DNA of 64,000 nt, taken from contig MSED01000006.1 in assembly GCA_002099365.1 (NCBI GenBank), forward strand, positions 62,001 to 126,000, given 5' to 3'. Each line of letters begins with the position of its first letter. Positions within the stretch are counted from its first letter, which is position 1. The stretch comes from Phialophora verrucosa (taxonomy: Eukaryota; Ascomycota; Eurotiomycetes; Chaetothyriales; Herpotrichiellaceae). The position numbers were made by a program, and so were the translations under genes. Below are positions 1 through 9,851 of this stretch, piece by piece. The notes beneath the pieces are model-generated. The model was given only the letters and a program-made list of their open reading frames with translations. It did no database searches and was not told the DNA's origin.

Positions 1-140
1 GTTCCAGGGACGGGACAATAGCCCAGGATGCCTTGGACGAAGGCCAGAATCAGCGACACATTCACCACCGTGTTTCGCTGATGATGGTCGAACGGCTCTA
101 TGGTCAAGGGGTCGTGAAACAAGCCGAGTCCGAGTTTTGA
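1..140 (+). CDS. Possible 3' end of a gene cut by the window start
   Basis: One forward frame is open from base 3 to a TGA at 138-140 and would give the last 45 residues of a protein ending in VVKQAESEF. It stops two bases before the stop codon of the next gene on the opposite strand, so the two would converge tail to tail. I do not recognise the sequence, and a 135-base open frame can arise by chance. The call rests only on the open frame and the tidy convergent position. Confidence 0.22.
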   Translation, partial: SRDGTIAQDALDEGQNQRHIHHRVSLMMVERLYGQGVVKQAESEF

Positions 141-141
141 T

Positions 142-1151
142 TCATGCATCTTGATGCGCCAGTATGGAATCTGGGAGCTTGTTAGTTGACCATGAATCTG
201 CGGCATCCCTCCAACATGGGTTTCCAAGCTCTTCATTTACCTTTCGAATGTCCTGGGGGTCGGTCTTGATCCACCGCTGCAGATACTCGGCCAGAAGTCG
301 GAGGCTCGGCTCGTGCGTCCCACTGACGGTTACTTTGCTTGTTCCATTGGAGGATACATGCATCAGATATGGAAGCGTGGTCTGGAAAAGTATCTCGGGT
401 CTCGGCAAGGTCTGAAGAGATGGGAGGTCATTTGGGGTATGCGTAGATGGGTCGTCGGGACGAGTTCCGATGTACACACTCTTGTTGTCGGCATTGGATG
501 TTAGTTCAGCCCAGTCATCATCGTCATGATTCTGAGATGACTGGATATGAGTGGGACTTTGGTCGGGCTCGAAGATGGTTTCAAGGTCTTCTGCAAAGGC
601 GGACAGCGCGTTGTTCAGTGCTTGAGATGAAGTCTTCTTCGGCAGTGATATGACGAAGGTCGATCTATCTTCCAGCCAGGACGTTTTCACTCTCACTGCG
701 TCGGCCACCTGCACGATTAGCCGAATGAATTTCTTCAGGCTGTGCGCTTGCATGCGTATTAATTTAACTCACCTGGATCGACACGTTCACCGCCTTCACC
801 CCGGATAGCTTCTCCAGCAGCACTTCGGTCCACGCCTCGAAGTGGTCATCTCCCAGCCTTTTAGCAAGACTCTCGGACCAGGCCTCTATCACTCTCGCAA
901 TAACCGTGACGAACGTGGCTTTGTCCGGATACGCGGGCTCCAGTTCGGTCCAGAGCATGTGCCACTCTGGTTCGCACGATACAGGATAGCCTATGAGTCG
1001 GGCCAGGTCTTGTAAAGATCCCTGGACGCTGCTGTTATCTTTTTCGAAGACATCCCGAATATCCTTTCGCAATTGTAAAGGTCTGCGCGGTCATCAGGGC
1101 TTGTCCACTCTCCCGGATCGACGTTCTGCTTGCTTACAACTGATGAGACAT
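142..1151 (-). CDS. Uncharacterised protein, paralogue of the divergent neighbour at 1815-2911
   Basis: Inferred three-exon gene of 296 residues: exons 1138-1151, 773-1082 and 142-708, with introns 1083-1137 (gtaagc...cag) and 709-772 (gtgagt...gtgcag, with a CTAAT just before the acceptor). The 14-base first exon encodes MSHQ plus two bases and gives an N-terminus reading MSHQLPLQLRKDIRDVFEK. This matches LPLAVRKNVRDEWESK near the start of the gene at 1815. Further similarity follows: an LxxLxG element, a VxVKxxxLxxxFxxS stretch and an acidic helix. The lengths (296 and 308) also agree. No signal peptide or membrane segment is visible. I do not recognise a domain or catalytic motif, so no function is proposed. 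The second intron could instead end at 733 (40 nt), but that acceptor is poorer. Confidence 0.6.
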
Positions 1152-1814
1152 GATGTGCGTGAGCTCTCAACGGAGGCAAGTATAATAGTCCGTCCACATG
1201 ATGCCCAGGCCGCTGCTTTTTATCATACCCCCCGAAAGCCATGGCGGTACCCCCCTGTCTTGGCTCCGGGGGTCGAAAAAAGGGGCTGCTCGGCCATCTC
1301 AGCCTGACACTTTCAGGGAGTTGCGGTGGAGCTCCGTTCAGTATTGTGAGTACCATGAGTATCTCAACCGACGAGCGAGGCCGAGGCAAACTGTTGCGCG
1401 CGTTTTGAGTCTTCCCGGTGCACGGGAACGGGTTCAACGAAATTGAGCGGTGAAATGTGGTGCTTTGCTAAGGCTTCCGCACTCCACCACCGCATGTTTG
1501 GCCCCCACGAGGCTTGCTTCCAGCCCTAAGAAAAGCCTTAAGTGCCTCGCTAACTTTCCTGGGGGGAGCCCTAAATCTGGCACGCTTATCGGTGGTCTTC
1601 GGTAGCGCAGCACGATTCCCGGCGGTTGGTTCTAAGTTCCTGGGCGCTCGCCTACCAAAACGACTCCGGGTTCTTCCCTACGCCACAGGGGGTCTTGCTT
1701 TCCTTTTGACTTCCGCCATCGCTTTCATCAGGAAGACCAGCAGAGTACAGGCGCTGCATAAGAGTGCCAGGGGGCGTCGTCCGAGATAATGGACAATTCA
1801 GCAACCCGCAAAAG
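1152..1814. other. Intergenic region between two divergent paralogues
   Basis: This 663-base stretch should hold both promoters of the divergent pair. A short inverted repeat (ACCCCC...GGGGGT, around 1250-1273) is visible. The open frames inside it lack fungal splice structure and family similarity, so I call no gene. Confidence 0.4.
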
Positions 1815-2911
1815 ATGCCTCTCAAATCACCTGTCGACAAATTGCCGCTGGCCGTTCGCAAGAATGGTGAGGATTGGCGCCAGAGGACGATCCAAACTCA
1901 TCACTGACACCTGGTAGTGCGTGACGAGTGGGAGTCCAAGAGACTCGAATTCGAGGCCAGGATATCCAAAGCTCTGGGAGAACCTTGGACAGTGACCACG
2001 AACCCAAACCTGTTGTACGTCTACACCGACGACGAGTCGTACAAGTCACGGATTGGCACGGTCATAACCTGGTATGGACCGTCTGACGGCAGAGGTGCCA
2101 TATACCATATCAATCTAAGGTGATTTGCCAGGTACATCGAGCCATTCTGCTACAACCTTGAATCTTTCGTCCAATCTTACGGCGACGATGGGAAGGCTGA
2201 GCTTAACTCTTTGTGCTCGAAACATGAACTCGAACTGGCACCACAAACCGAGGACACCACCTTCACGTATGGCGGCCTCCACATCAAGGATGGCGTCCTC
2301 CGCCTCGTATTTGCCGAAGGATCTCTCGCCGTCAACGTCAACGACGTCAGTCAAGGCTTTCAGGAAGCTCTCAAGTCGGCCGCGGCATCCTCTGGTAGTG
2401 CCAGTGCCTTCAACATCAACGCTAGACAGTCCGTTCGTGAATCCTACGACCCCGAGATTGGAGCCTTCCAAAAGGCCATTGGTGAGCTCGTCGGGGTCCC
2501 GGACATAAAGTTGAACCCGAACTTCGAGCAGAACGCCGCTGTGCTGGCCCAGGCAGGGGACAAAGTCCGCTCTGACTGGGACAAGGTCCTCGGCGGTGCG
2601 ACGTTGTCGTACTTTGACGGCCTGAAGTACCAGCTTGAGCGCGCCGGGTTCAAGGGCGACGACATGCTCCAGGAAGGGTTCCAGGAGGGCGTATCGAAGA
2701 ACGAGATCTTGTTCCGGGTCGTAGAGAAGCTGGAGAAGAGCAACTATCACGAGACGCTGGTCGAGGATGGGGTGCTTGTCATGCAGGTAAGTCCTCATAC
2801 ATAGTAGGTGGTCTTTAAGTGGTGCTTGACTGACTCTTGAATCAGACTACTCCGGAGAACTTCTGGGTCAACGTGTCTGATGTTGGGAGCAAGATTCTGG
2901 ACATCCTTTGA
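1815..2911 (+). CDS. Uncharacterised protein, paralogue of the gene at 142-1151
   Basis: Inferred four-exon gene of 308 residues: exons 1815-1866, 1918-2071, 2132-2786 and 2846-2911. All introns are GT-AG (51, 60 and 59 nt). The first intron carries an in-frame TGA and the second is preceded by an in-frame stop on read-through, so both are needed. The joined frame is continuous from MPLKSPVDKLPLAVRKN to a C-terminus ending GSKILDIL. The protein looks soluble and is rich in charged helices; no signal peptide, membrane segment or recognisable catalytic motif is present. It is clearly related to the divergent gene at 142-1151 by the LPLxxRKxxRD N-terminal motif and by similar order and spacing of later blocks. 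The function is unknown. Confidence 0.75.
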
Positions 2912-3973
2912 GTGGGGTGGTATCACTTTTCAGACTGACACTGGCTCAATATGATTGGTGCGTAAGGTGGTCCATTTTTGTTTGGCTCTCCTTCATATTC
3001 TCAACGATACGTGATACTAGAGGACGGCAGCGCTATCATGCGCGAGTTCCGGCTGCATTCTTGTGCCCAAAGGATGAATGCAAACATCAACCGTCGTGAT
3101 CTGTCCGCCTCTGGTTGCTAAATCTCCGTTGAATGAATTATCAGTAATGCAGCATTAGTAACGTATTCTGGGTTAGATCGTCGGGTCCTACGCCTCGCTG
3201 AACCCTCACCTTCCCATTGAGTGTCACCATTTGTCCGGTACGCGGAGTGGGCCAAGAGGAATCAGTACTTTAAGCGTTTAAGGCCCTTTATCGCTGTTGA
3301 ATCACTCAGTGATGGCGAGTGCCCGGTCACCCGTATCAAGTAGACATAGAGCCCTAGATAGCAATGCCAAAGTCAATTGAACTCTCCCGATTAACCGTAG
3401 GTCCAGCCCACCGTGTGCCCAAGACCACACACACGCAACCCCAACCACTGCCCCCAATCACCGTTCAAGACCTCGCCTGATCTGTCTTGCGTTGTCGAAG
3501 GAGGTCTTGGTTTCACGGTTCGCAGACCGCTACTCACACCCTGTACCACGTGAAGGTGCCTCCTTATCACAGAGCAAAAGGTAGGTCAAAAGGTAGGTGG
3601 CCTGGATTCGTGCGTCAGTAAGCCAAACACATAAAGCCATAAATGCACTTGCCGGGTTACGCGTCCACCATGGATCACAAACACAGGTCCCCTCCAGATC
3701 CGGCCACATCTCCTCTCAACTGTCATGGCCACGTAAATCTACAAGTACATGATGACAGAGAAAACACTTGGGCCTGAGTACCCGAAACCTCCCTTTTTTG
3801 CCACCACAAATTGCGACTCGTTGTACACCACCCTGATAGGCATGGCCTCCCAACCATGTCAGAATCAATATACAAGTCTGTCTGCCTATTTTTGAGTTTT
3901 TTTGGGATTTCGGTTCAGTGGGAAAAGAACAAGAACAACAAAGAACACAAGAACAACTAACTTGGAAATGGAA
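2912..3973. other. Intergenic region, no gene seen
   Basis: About 1.06 kb between two convergent genes. Only short open frames without splice context were found. No repeat or RNA gene was recognised. Confidence 0.4.
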
Positions 3974-5320
3974 CTAGGCGTTCTCACTAAAATGGTAGCG
4001 GCGGTCGATGCGCTTCAAATGGTTAATTACCTTCGAACTAGCTGTTGTAAAATGCAGAGACTCGGGATCTTCACGTTGTCCAGCCTCGAGGTCCAAAAGT
4101 CCAGTCAGTCCGAGTTGGGCAGCGCACTCCAAGAGCTCAGTCCGGAAATCCGGGTGGTACACCTCAGGCAGGTAAGCGGCATGGCGGACGTGGGTAGCCA
4201 AGGTAACCGGGCTATACTGTATGGCCATGTCGATGAATGCCATCGTAAACGCTATCCAATGGACGGAGGACCTAGACTGCACAACTCCCGGTGCGCGCCG
4301 AAACTCGATGCTGCCATGGCCACCAGGTCGACAAGGGTTGAAGTTCCAGGCCCTGTACTTATCCGGACAGATGTAGTCCACGACCGACTCCCTGGAACAG
4401 TTGTCGATATAATCGAACGCGTATTCAAGCCCTCGGAGTGGCCCGTACATTGACATTGGGGCAGCCACCTTGGTGCCGGATATGTTAGACCTGCAGAAAC
4501 CCTGGACCTGATCCTGGCGGGATAGAGGTGCACAACGTGCAGTGGCGGGCTCCCAGAAGGTAACGGCCTTAGCCATGGCTCTCAGCTGGATGTCCGAGTA
4601 CGATCCGGTGGAGAGGGAGATGTGCACGTGGAATCCGCAAGGCGCATCATGTCGAAATTCGAAGTGCTCGTTGAGACAGGCCCAGAACTTGTCGATGGTA
4701 GGCACCTAGCCTGCATCGGCTAAGACCACAGGCGAAACAATCTCTACCGGGTCTGATTTGCGTCAGAATCGTCTTTTCCCTCTTGCGTCAAGGGTGTACC
4801 ACTTACAGAAACCGTCCCGGATATGCTTCTTAGACACCGAACCGTCCAGAGTAGCGTTCCACTGGGAATAGTCCGGCTTGTCGTCCGAGCCTTGGTGGTA
4901 GATGCCGCAGGAAAGACCAGCCGCCGAGAGGATCTTGGCAATGATATCGAGCAGACGGAGATTGAAATCACGCGTAACACGTGTTGGAGCATCGAAGTCG
5001 GGGTATTCAAAGGACTTGGGACGCAGAAGCAGCTCGAACTCAGCACCGAAGTGAAAGGGCAGGTAATCACGGGGTATGGCCGTGCTTGTCTGAGGAGGGT
5101 TGTCAGGGAGGGAGGGATTCGCGGGGCCGGGCATGTTGCTATACCGACGCACAGAACGGGGGATGGGAGGAGCACGGGCAGGGGAATCAGAGCGCACGCC
5201 GTCGCGACGTGACACTTTGAGAGGACGGCGGAAGGGGCAATGAGAAGGGGAGCGGGAGCGAGAACGGGAGGGGTTCTGGGCCATGGAGTGGCGCGGAACA
5301 GGGGAAGGCATGGCAGGCAT
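3974..5320 (-). CDS. Amidoligase-family protein with an in-frame TAG stop (possible pseudogene)
   Basis: Exons 4807-5320 and 3974-4752, joined by a 54-nt GT-AG intron (gtaagt...aaatcag). The first 65 or so residues are Ser/Pro/Arg-rich. The catalytic region follows, with FGAEFELLL, then YPVEIVSPV directly after the splice, CGFHVHIS, WNFNP and GSIEFRR. These blocks fit the amidoligase_2 family (GS-fold COOH-NH2 ligases that form amide bonds between amino and carboxyl groups; the fungal substrates are unknown to me). Codon 187 (4706-4708) is TAG in the same frame, followed by 243 uninterrupted family-like residues ending HFSENA. Without the TAG the product would be about 430 residues. No GT-AG intron that removes the TAG keeps the frame. 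So this is a recent nonsense mutation, a base-call error or read-through. The family call is firm; the integrity of the gene is not. Confidence 0.72.
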
Positions 5321-5921
5321 GATAGCGGCTGTGTATGGGTGGAAGCACGAAAGGAAACGAAAAGGACCGAAAGAAGCGAGTCGACATCTTGTTTACTTTT
5401 CGGCCCTTGGCAGTGTTGCGAGGCAACCAATGTGGCTTAGGTAATCTGGTGATAAGCACGCATCTAGGTGGCTGCCTCGGTGCCCACCCATCCAACAAAT
5501 AGCATCCACCCAGCCTCATGTACAGAGCACTCCCGTCGCCGATAGCCTCAAGCTATATGCTCACCTCAAGAACATGTGTACTCGTGGTGAACGCTATTAG
5601 CGTTGATAAGAGTGTGATTCCTTTTTGCTCAGGGTGTGTACCATATTCCAAATTTCGGAGATCCTTCGATTCTCTTATTTTTCGGAGACCAACACCATTG
5701 CACCTCGAAAACAAGTATCAAGGGTAGGTGCGCCTAAGATCAGCTGAAATCTATAGGCCACCTTGAGGTTGTTGCGATCCCGGTAATCGAATATTCAAGG
5801 ACGCGTCCTAAAGACGACTTTTGTCGTAGGCCCTCATAGCGTGGCCAGGAAGGCAGTTCTGTCGCCGTATCTTCAGGGCCGTGTGGGTACGGTTCACTGC
5901 CCTACCCAGGACATCTGTGGC
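5321..5921. other. Intergenic region, no gene seen
   Basis: About 600 bases upstream of the amidoligase gene and downstream of the cyclotransferase-like gene, both on the minus strand. It should hold the amidoligase promoter. No other feature was recognised. Confidence 0.4.
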
Positions 5922-6911
5922 TCAATTCAGGACATGGTCACTACAGTGATTATCCAGATCTTGTCGAGGCCCACTGAATCGAAAGGTCAGACCAAGGAGG
6001 ACACCATTGCCGGTGACAATGCGGCACCTGACCACCTCGTACTTGTCGGTTTCGTAGAATCGTAGCGCGTCTTCTTGCTCGCGATCTCGCACAAGGAAGG
6101 CCTTGCCGCACACCTTCGCCGGCGTCCACGTATCGACGAGCGCCTTGTACTTTCCTCCCCAAGTCCCGAGTCGACCATTCTCGATGTGGGCGGGGATGAG
6201 TTCCGGCTCATCGACACCAAGCTGCTGCGTCAAGACACCGGGGTCTCCAAGGGTGCCGTAGAAAAAGTACCACACGGGGTATTGATCTTGTGTGGGCAGG
6301 GGAGTCTGGTTGTCGGTGAGACGATTCTGAGGCAGCGTGGCATCCAGAGAGAGCGTGGGCGCTAAACTTTGTGCACAGAGGTCCTTTTTCGCCTTTGCTA
6401 GGCGCACAATGGTGGGTTGAAAGCCGACATGGTGTTGCGAAACCCAGTCAAGCAGTTTTGCTCTGGCCCGGCCATCGATCTCGCAAAAGCTGGTAGACGC
6501 GCCGGATTCTCCCACCCCCGCAGCGATGGCGGGTACATCGACCAGGTCGGCCGCTGTCTTGATTCTCTCGGCCGTGTCTAAAGGTCCCTCCAGGCGCAGT
6601 ATATACGTACCCGAGGTGTCTTGCTGGGGGGTTCGAGGTAAACTTCGCTGATGCGACAGCGACAATGAGTACTCGTAGGCTTCTCGGTCGAAGCCTTCTG
6701 CCTCCTTTGCGAAACGGATGGTCGCCCATAGCTCGTCAGAGACCCTGGCTCTTACGTAATCGTTGCGATGATCTTCGATGTGGCGGAGGGCTTCAGCTTC
6801 ATTGAAGCCGAACAAGTGCTGCCATCGAGCTACGTCCTCGCCGGACACAACGGATTCATTTCCCAGCAAGGCATTACTGGCCATGAACTCAAGCTCAGCA
6901 AGGGTGTCCAT
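5922..6911 (-). CDS. Gamma-glutamylcyclotransferase-like (AIG2-type) protein with long N-terminal extension
   Basis: Single-exon frame of 329 residues starting at an ATG. Residues 1-205 or so are a polar, helical extension that I cannot assign. The C-terminal third, from VWYFFYGTL (about 213-221), is an AIG2/GGCT-like fold: the YGTL loop binds substrate in this family, and the acidic residue in RFYETDKYEVV (E287) matches the usual catalytic glutamate. Characterised relatives release 5-oxoproline from gamma-glutamyl compounds, but many fungal members are untested. The domain ends shortly after LTFRFSGP, a little earlier than usual, so a missed 3' exon is possible. No signal peptide is present, so a cytosolic location is likely. 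The family is confident; the reaction is inferred. Confidence 0.8.
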   Translation of the reverse strand: MDTLAELEFMASNALLGNESVVSGEDVARWQHLFGFNEAEALRHIEDHRNDYVRARVSDELWATIRFAKEAEGFDREAYEYSLSLSHQRSLPRTPQQDTSGTYILRLEGPLDTAERIKTAADLVDVPAIAAGVGESGASTSFCEIDGRARAKLLDWVSQHHVGFQPTIVRLAKAKKDLCAQSLAPTLSLDATLPQNRLTDNQTPLPTQDQYPVWYFFYGTLGDPGVLTQQLGVDEPELIPAHIENGRLGTWGGKYKALVDTWTPAKVCGKAFLVRDREQEDALRFYETDKYEVVRCRIVTGNGVLLGLTFRFSGPRQDLDNHCSDHVLN

Positions 6912-7857
6912 AGCGAGAGGTGTTGTCGCGGGAACGCTGCTGTTACTGTGATGCTAGAGGGCTAGCAATATGTGTTTGAAACTTGTGGTGGATGGAGACG
7001 GGGCTCCCGGTAAGATATTGAGGTGTGGTTGTTGTATAGTGCTGTGTGAAAGAGAGACATGTGCGCAAGTCTAGGCTTTTTATACCTGTATCCTCGTTCC
7101 GAGGACCTGAGAAGGTGCGACTGTTGTCTCGGCGGTCGCCCACTGATATCCGACATCGCCTGTCGAGTGAATGGATGGTGAACAAAAGCGGAGTGAAAAC
7201 CAAATATTCAATAAACCTTATTCTGAGTCACTTCCAGCGTACCGAGCACAGCAAGTCCTCAGATCTTCATTCAAAACTCGACCGTGAGGACCTTTCGACA
7301 AGCCGGAAAGAGATATAAGTGGACCTGTGACACAGAAGATTCACGGGCGCCGTTGAACCAACAGAGTCAAATGCGGTTTTGTGTGTGCGGTAATTATAAA
7401 CAGGAAGCTGGAGGGCTGGTCGCCTCATTTGCCACAGGACCACTAGGCACAGGCAGCATTGTAACCGCTGCGTATTAAAAACACAATAAGACCAGTATAG
7501 TTTGATAGTTCTACAGCTAGAGTAATAAGGCATTGCATATAGAGTTGTTACTGCTATGCAATTCATGAAACACTCTCTAGCCTGAGTTCCCTGTGTGAGT
7601 GTGTGTGAATGCGCGCACGCATCCAGCAACTTGCCAGACTTCTTGCTTTTTCGCTGATGAATAATGCCGTCAGTCTTTCGTCTGCCTGTTCATACACACA
7701 GATAGTCTATTAATGAAACCCGCCAATGGACACCGCTGGTTAGTTCTATTTTGCCTCGATCGGGATGACTTATGCAGCGAACCTAGATAGCGAGTGCTCT
7801 CGACTGATATCTGTATCGTCCCACTGCTGCACGCCACAGAAGTCTACCCTTCTATCA
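6912..7857. other. Intergenic region, no gene seen
   Basis: About 0.95 kb, relatively AT-rich around 7200-7760. It should contain the promoter of the cyclotransferase-like gene and the 3' UTR of the phosphatase gene. The short open frames look spurious. Confidence 0.4.
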
Positions 7858-9489
7858 TCAAAACGGCACCTCTTCCATATTGAGAGTCCCTCCTTCCACG
7901 CCTGCAAGGAATTCCTTCAACCCCATGCCCCAGCGCTTCTGGCCCACGGTCGCGAGGTCCAAGTCGGCCGGACACGAAGGGATAGTCGCCCACTTGGACC
8001 TGTCGTCCGGATCGACATCCGAAAGGCCACCACCAATCCCATCTCCCCCGTCAGGAAGATCCAGCGTCGGGTCCTTGTGATTCGCGCCTTCGCCCGAGCC
8101 ACCGTGTCTGCTGGCCAACATCTTGTCGTCGGCATCCTCATCCCCATCCTCCACATCGTTCCGGCGCACCTTGACCAGAACGGGAATCACAGCCCCGGTA
8201 CCGAGGCCGAACGGCCGATGGCCCAAGACGCGCAACATGGCGGCGATGGCGCCAGAATGGCTCGTGACCGAGACGCTCTCTGTTCCGGCACCCAGGATCT
8301 CAGGGTCGGACATCAAGTCGTCGAAAAACCCGCGCATCCGCTTGTCGAGCGCCGTGTTCGGCTCCCTGCGATCGGGCGTCCAGAACTCGTCCACCTCGGT
8401 CAGGTAGGGGTCCGCGTCGACGTTGTAGCTCGGATACCGCGCGCGGATAGAGGTGACATTCCCGCGCCGATCGCACGTATGGATGCCTGTGCCTTCGCGC
8501 GCTTTCTCCATCACCACCATTGCCGCCGCCGTGGGAGCTTCTAGCTTGGCGTCCGGAGAGCCCACGCCGACGCCGTCGAAAGTGATTCGCGCGGTTTCGA
8601 GCGTCCGATCGAGCGGTGACACCAGGTATACGTCTGGGGGACGCATGTTCTGGCCTGAGCCCCCTTGCGCCGCCGTCTGGGTCTTCCAGAAGGCATTGAC
8701 TTGGCGGGCTTGTCGCTTGCCTTCCAGGGACAGCGCGGCGTCGGCCCAGGTCATGATCCCGTCCGGGTCGCCGTCTAGCGCGCTGAAGTGGCAGTCCCAC
8801 GCTACACTGCCGTAGTACCGTTCCGCGATGTTGTGGTAGCCGTTGCCGTGCCGGCCGAGGAAGAAGACCAGGTATCGTGTCCGTGGGAGGGATTGCGGCG
8901 CGGGCGGGCTGTGGCGCCGGCGCCGGCGCCGCTCTTTATTGTCCGGTCCTCCATCTTCTTGTGCTTCTTCTTCGTCGTCGTCTTCTTCATCCCGAGCAGC
9001 CTGGTTCAGGGACCCGACGTGGTGTTCGAAGCGCTGCCACTGGGTCATCTCCCGTCCCGCGTTCGGCAATGATCCATCGGACTCGTACGCCCGGTCGATC
9101 AGCCCGAAATTCGTGCTGGGGGCCATGAAGTCGAAGGTCGCCGCGTCGGTGGACGGGTCGTCCTGCAGAAAGTAACCCCCCAGAGTGCGGTACGTGTAAT
9201 ATGGATATGTCTTCTTCGGCGGTGCGGTCTTTTGCTGCTGCTCCCCGCTGCCGTTTGGCTGCGCGTCAGAACCAGAATGCGCGCCTACCACTTCTTCCTG
9301 GCCGTCCGACGACGACAGCAAGATGGACATGTTACGGCCCATGCCGATGTCGGCCATCTCGAGCAGGCCACAGACCACGAGGGAGACGGTAAGCAGGAGG
9401 AGGACTTGGACGGCGATGGTGGTTCGACAGATTCGGGGGGCACCTCTCCACCGACGGTGTGCTTTGCGGTGTGGGGAGTAGTATATCAT
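7858..9489 (-). CDS. Membrane-anchored histidine phosphatase (phosphoglycerate mutase-like family)
   Basis: Uninterrupted frame of 543 residues. A basic N-terminus (HRKAHRRWRG) precedes a hydrophobic helix at about 24-43, which suggests a type II signal anchor. The phosphatase domain starts at about 205 with FFLGRHGNGYHN (nucleophile H214). SPLDRTLETA (about 291-300) supplies the conserved arginine, and VTSHSGAIAAML carries the second catalytic histidine (H411). This is the branch-1 histidine phosphatase pattern seen in fungal PMU1-like proteins. A low-complexity insert at about 166-200 goes from an Asp/Glu run to an Arg run just before the catalytic loop, and a Gly/Asp-rich insert lies near 435-490. 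The substrate cannot be read from the sequence. The anchor suggests a lumenal or extracellular catalytic domain, which is inference. Confidence 0.85.
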   Translation of the reverse strand: MIYYSPHRKAHRRWRGAPRICRTTIAVQVLLLLTVSLVVCGLLEMADIGMGRNMSILLSSSDGQEEVVGAHSGSDAQPNGSGEQQQKTAPPKKTYPYYTYRTLGGYFLQDDPSTDAATFDFMAPSTNFGLIDRAYESDGSLPNAGREMTQWQRFEHHVGSLNQAARDEEDDDEEEAQEDGGPDNKERRRRRRHSPPAPQSLPRTRYLVFFLGRHGNGYHNIAERYYGSVAWDCHFSALDGDPDGIMTWADAALSLEGKRQARQVNAFWKTQTAAQGGSGQNMRPPDVYLVSPLDRTLETARITFDGVGVGSPDAKLEAPTAAAMVVMEKAREGTGIHTCDRRGNVTSIRARYPSYNVDADPYLTEVDEFWTPDRREPNTALDKRMRGFFDDLMSDPEILGAGTESVSVTSHSGAIAAMLRVLGHRPFGLGTGAVIPVLVKVRRNDVEDGDEDADDKMLASRHGGSGEGANHKDPTLDLPDGGDGIGGGLSDVDPDDRSKWATIPSCPADLDLATVGQKRWGMGLKEFLAGVEGGTLNMEEVPF

Positions 9490-9851
9490 TTTGCCATTCG
9501 GGGCTATAACCGAGAGGACGCCATTGTGAGGACCCTTGATGCTACACGGAGCGGATGAGCATGTGCGTGAGATGTGTTGAATACAAGTAGGTCACGTTCA
9601 TCACTTCGCTCTGAGGCTCACCAGAATAATTGACGGACCACAACGGGATGACGATTGCGGGGGAGGCAGCAGGAAGCAGGGAGCAGGGAGCAGGGAGCAG
9701 GGATAGCGCCCGAATATCCGCCGGCTTGACAGCACGTACGAGTACTGTCTAGGTACCTAAATTAACATACCATGAGTGTCGATGGGACACATCATTATTG
9801 AACCTCTCGATCAGGGAAAATACTCCGTCCTCGTACTCGCAGTGCCCTCTC
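9490..9851. other. Intergenic region with a small tandem repeat
   Basis: About 360 bases between two minus-strand genes. It holds four copies of a 7-base unit (listed separately) and presumably the phosphatase promoter. Nothing else was recognised. Confidence 0.45.
9676..9703. repeat. Four exact tandem copies of GCAGGGA
   Basis: The 7-base unit GCAGGGA is repeated four times without interruption, about 190 bases upstream of the phosphatase start codon. It is probably a simple microsatellite-like repeat. Confidence 0.9.

Noticed and set aside
4700..4752. An intron that would remove the TAG in the amidoligase gene
   Set aside because: Possible acceptors (ctag, gcag) give the wrong phase or introns of about 24 nt; none keeps the frame.
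4252..5430. Several frames of 80-230 codons overlapping the amidoligase gene
   Set aside because: They are shadows of the real exons; only the joined minus-strand frame has family motifs.
7267..7629. 120-codon minus-strand frame
   Set aside because: Cys-rich but without a signal peptide, splice support or recognisable motif, in AT-rich intergenic sequence.
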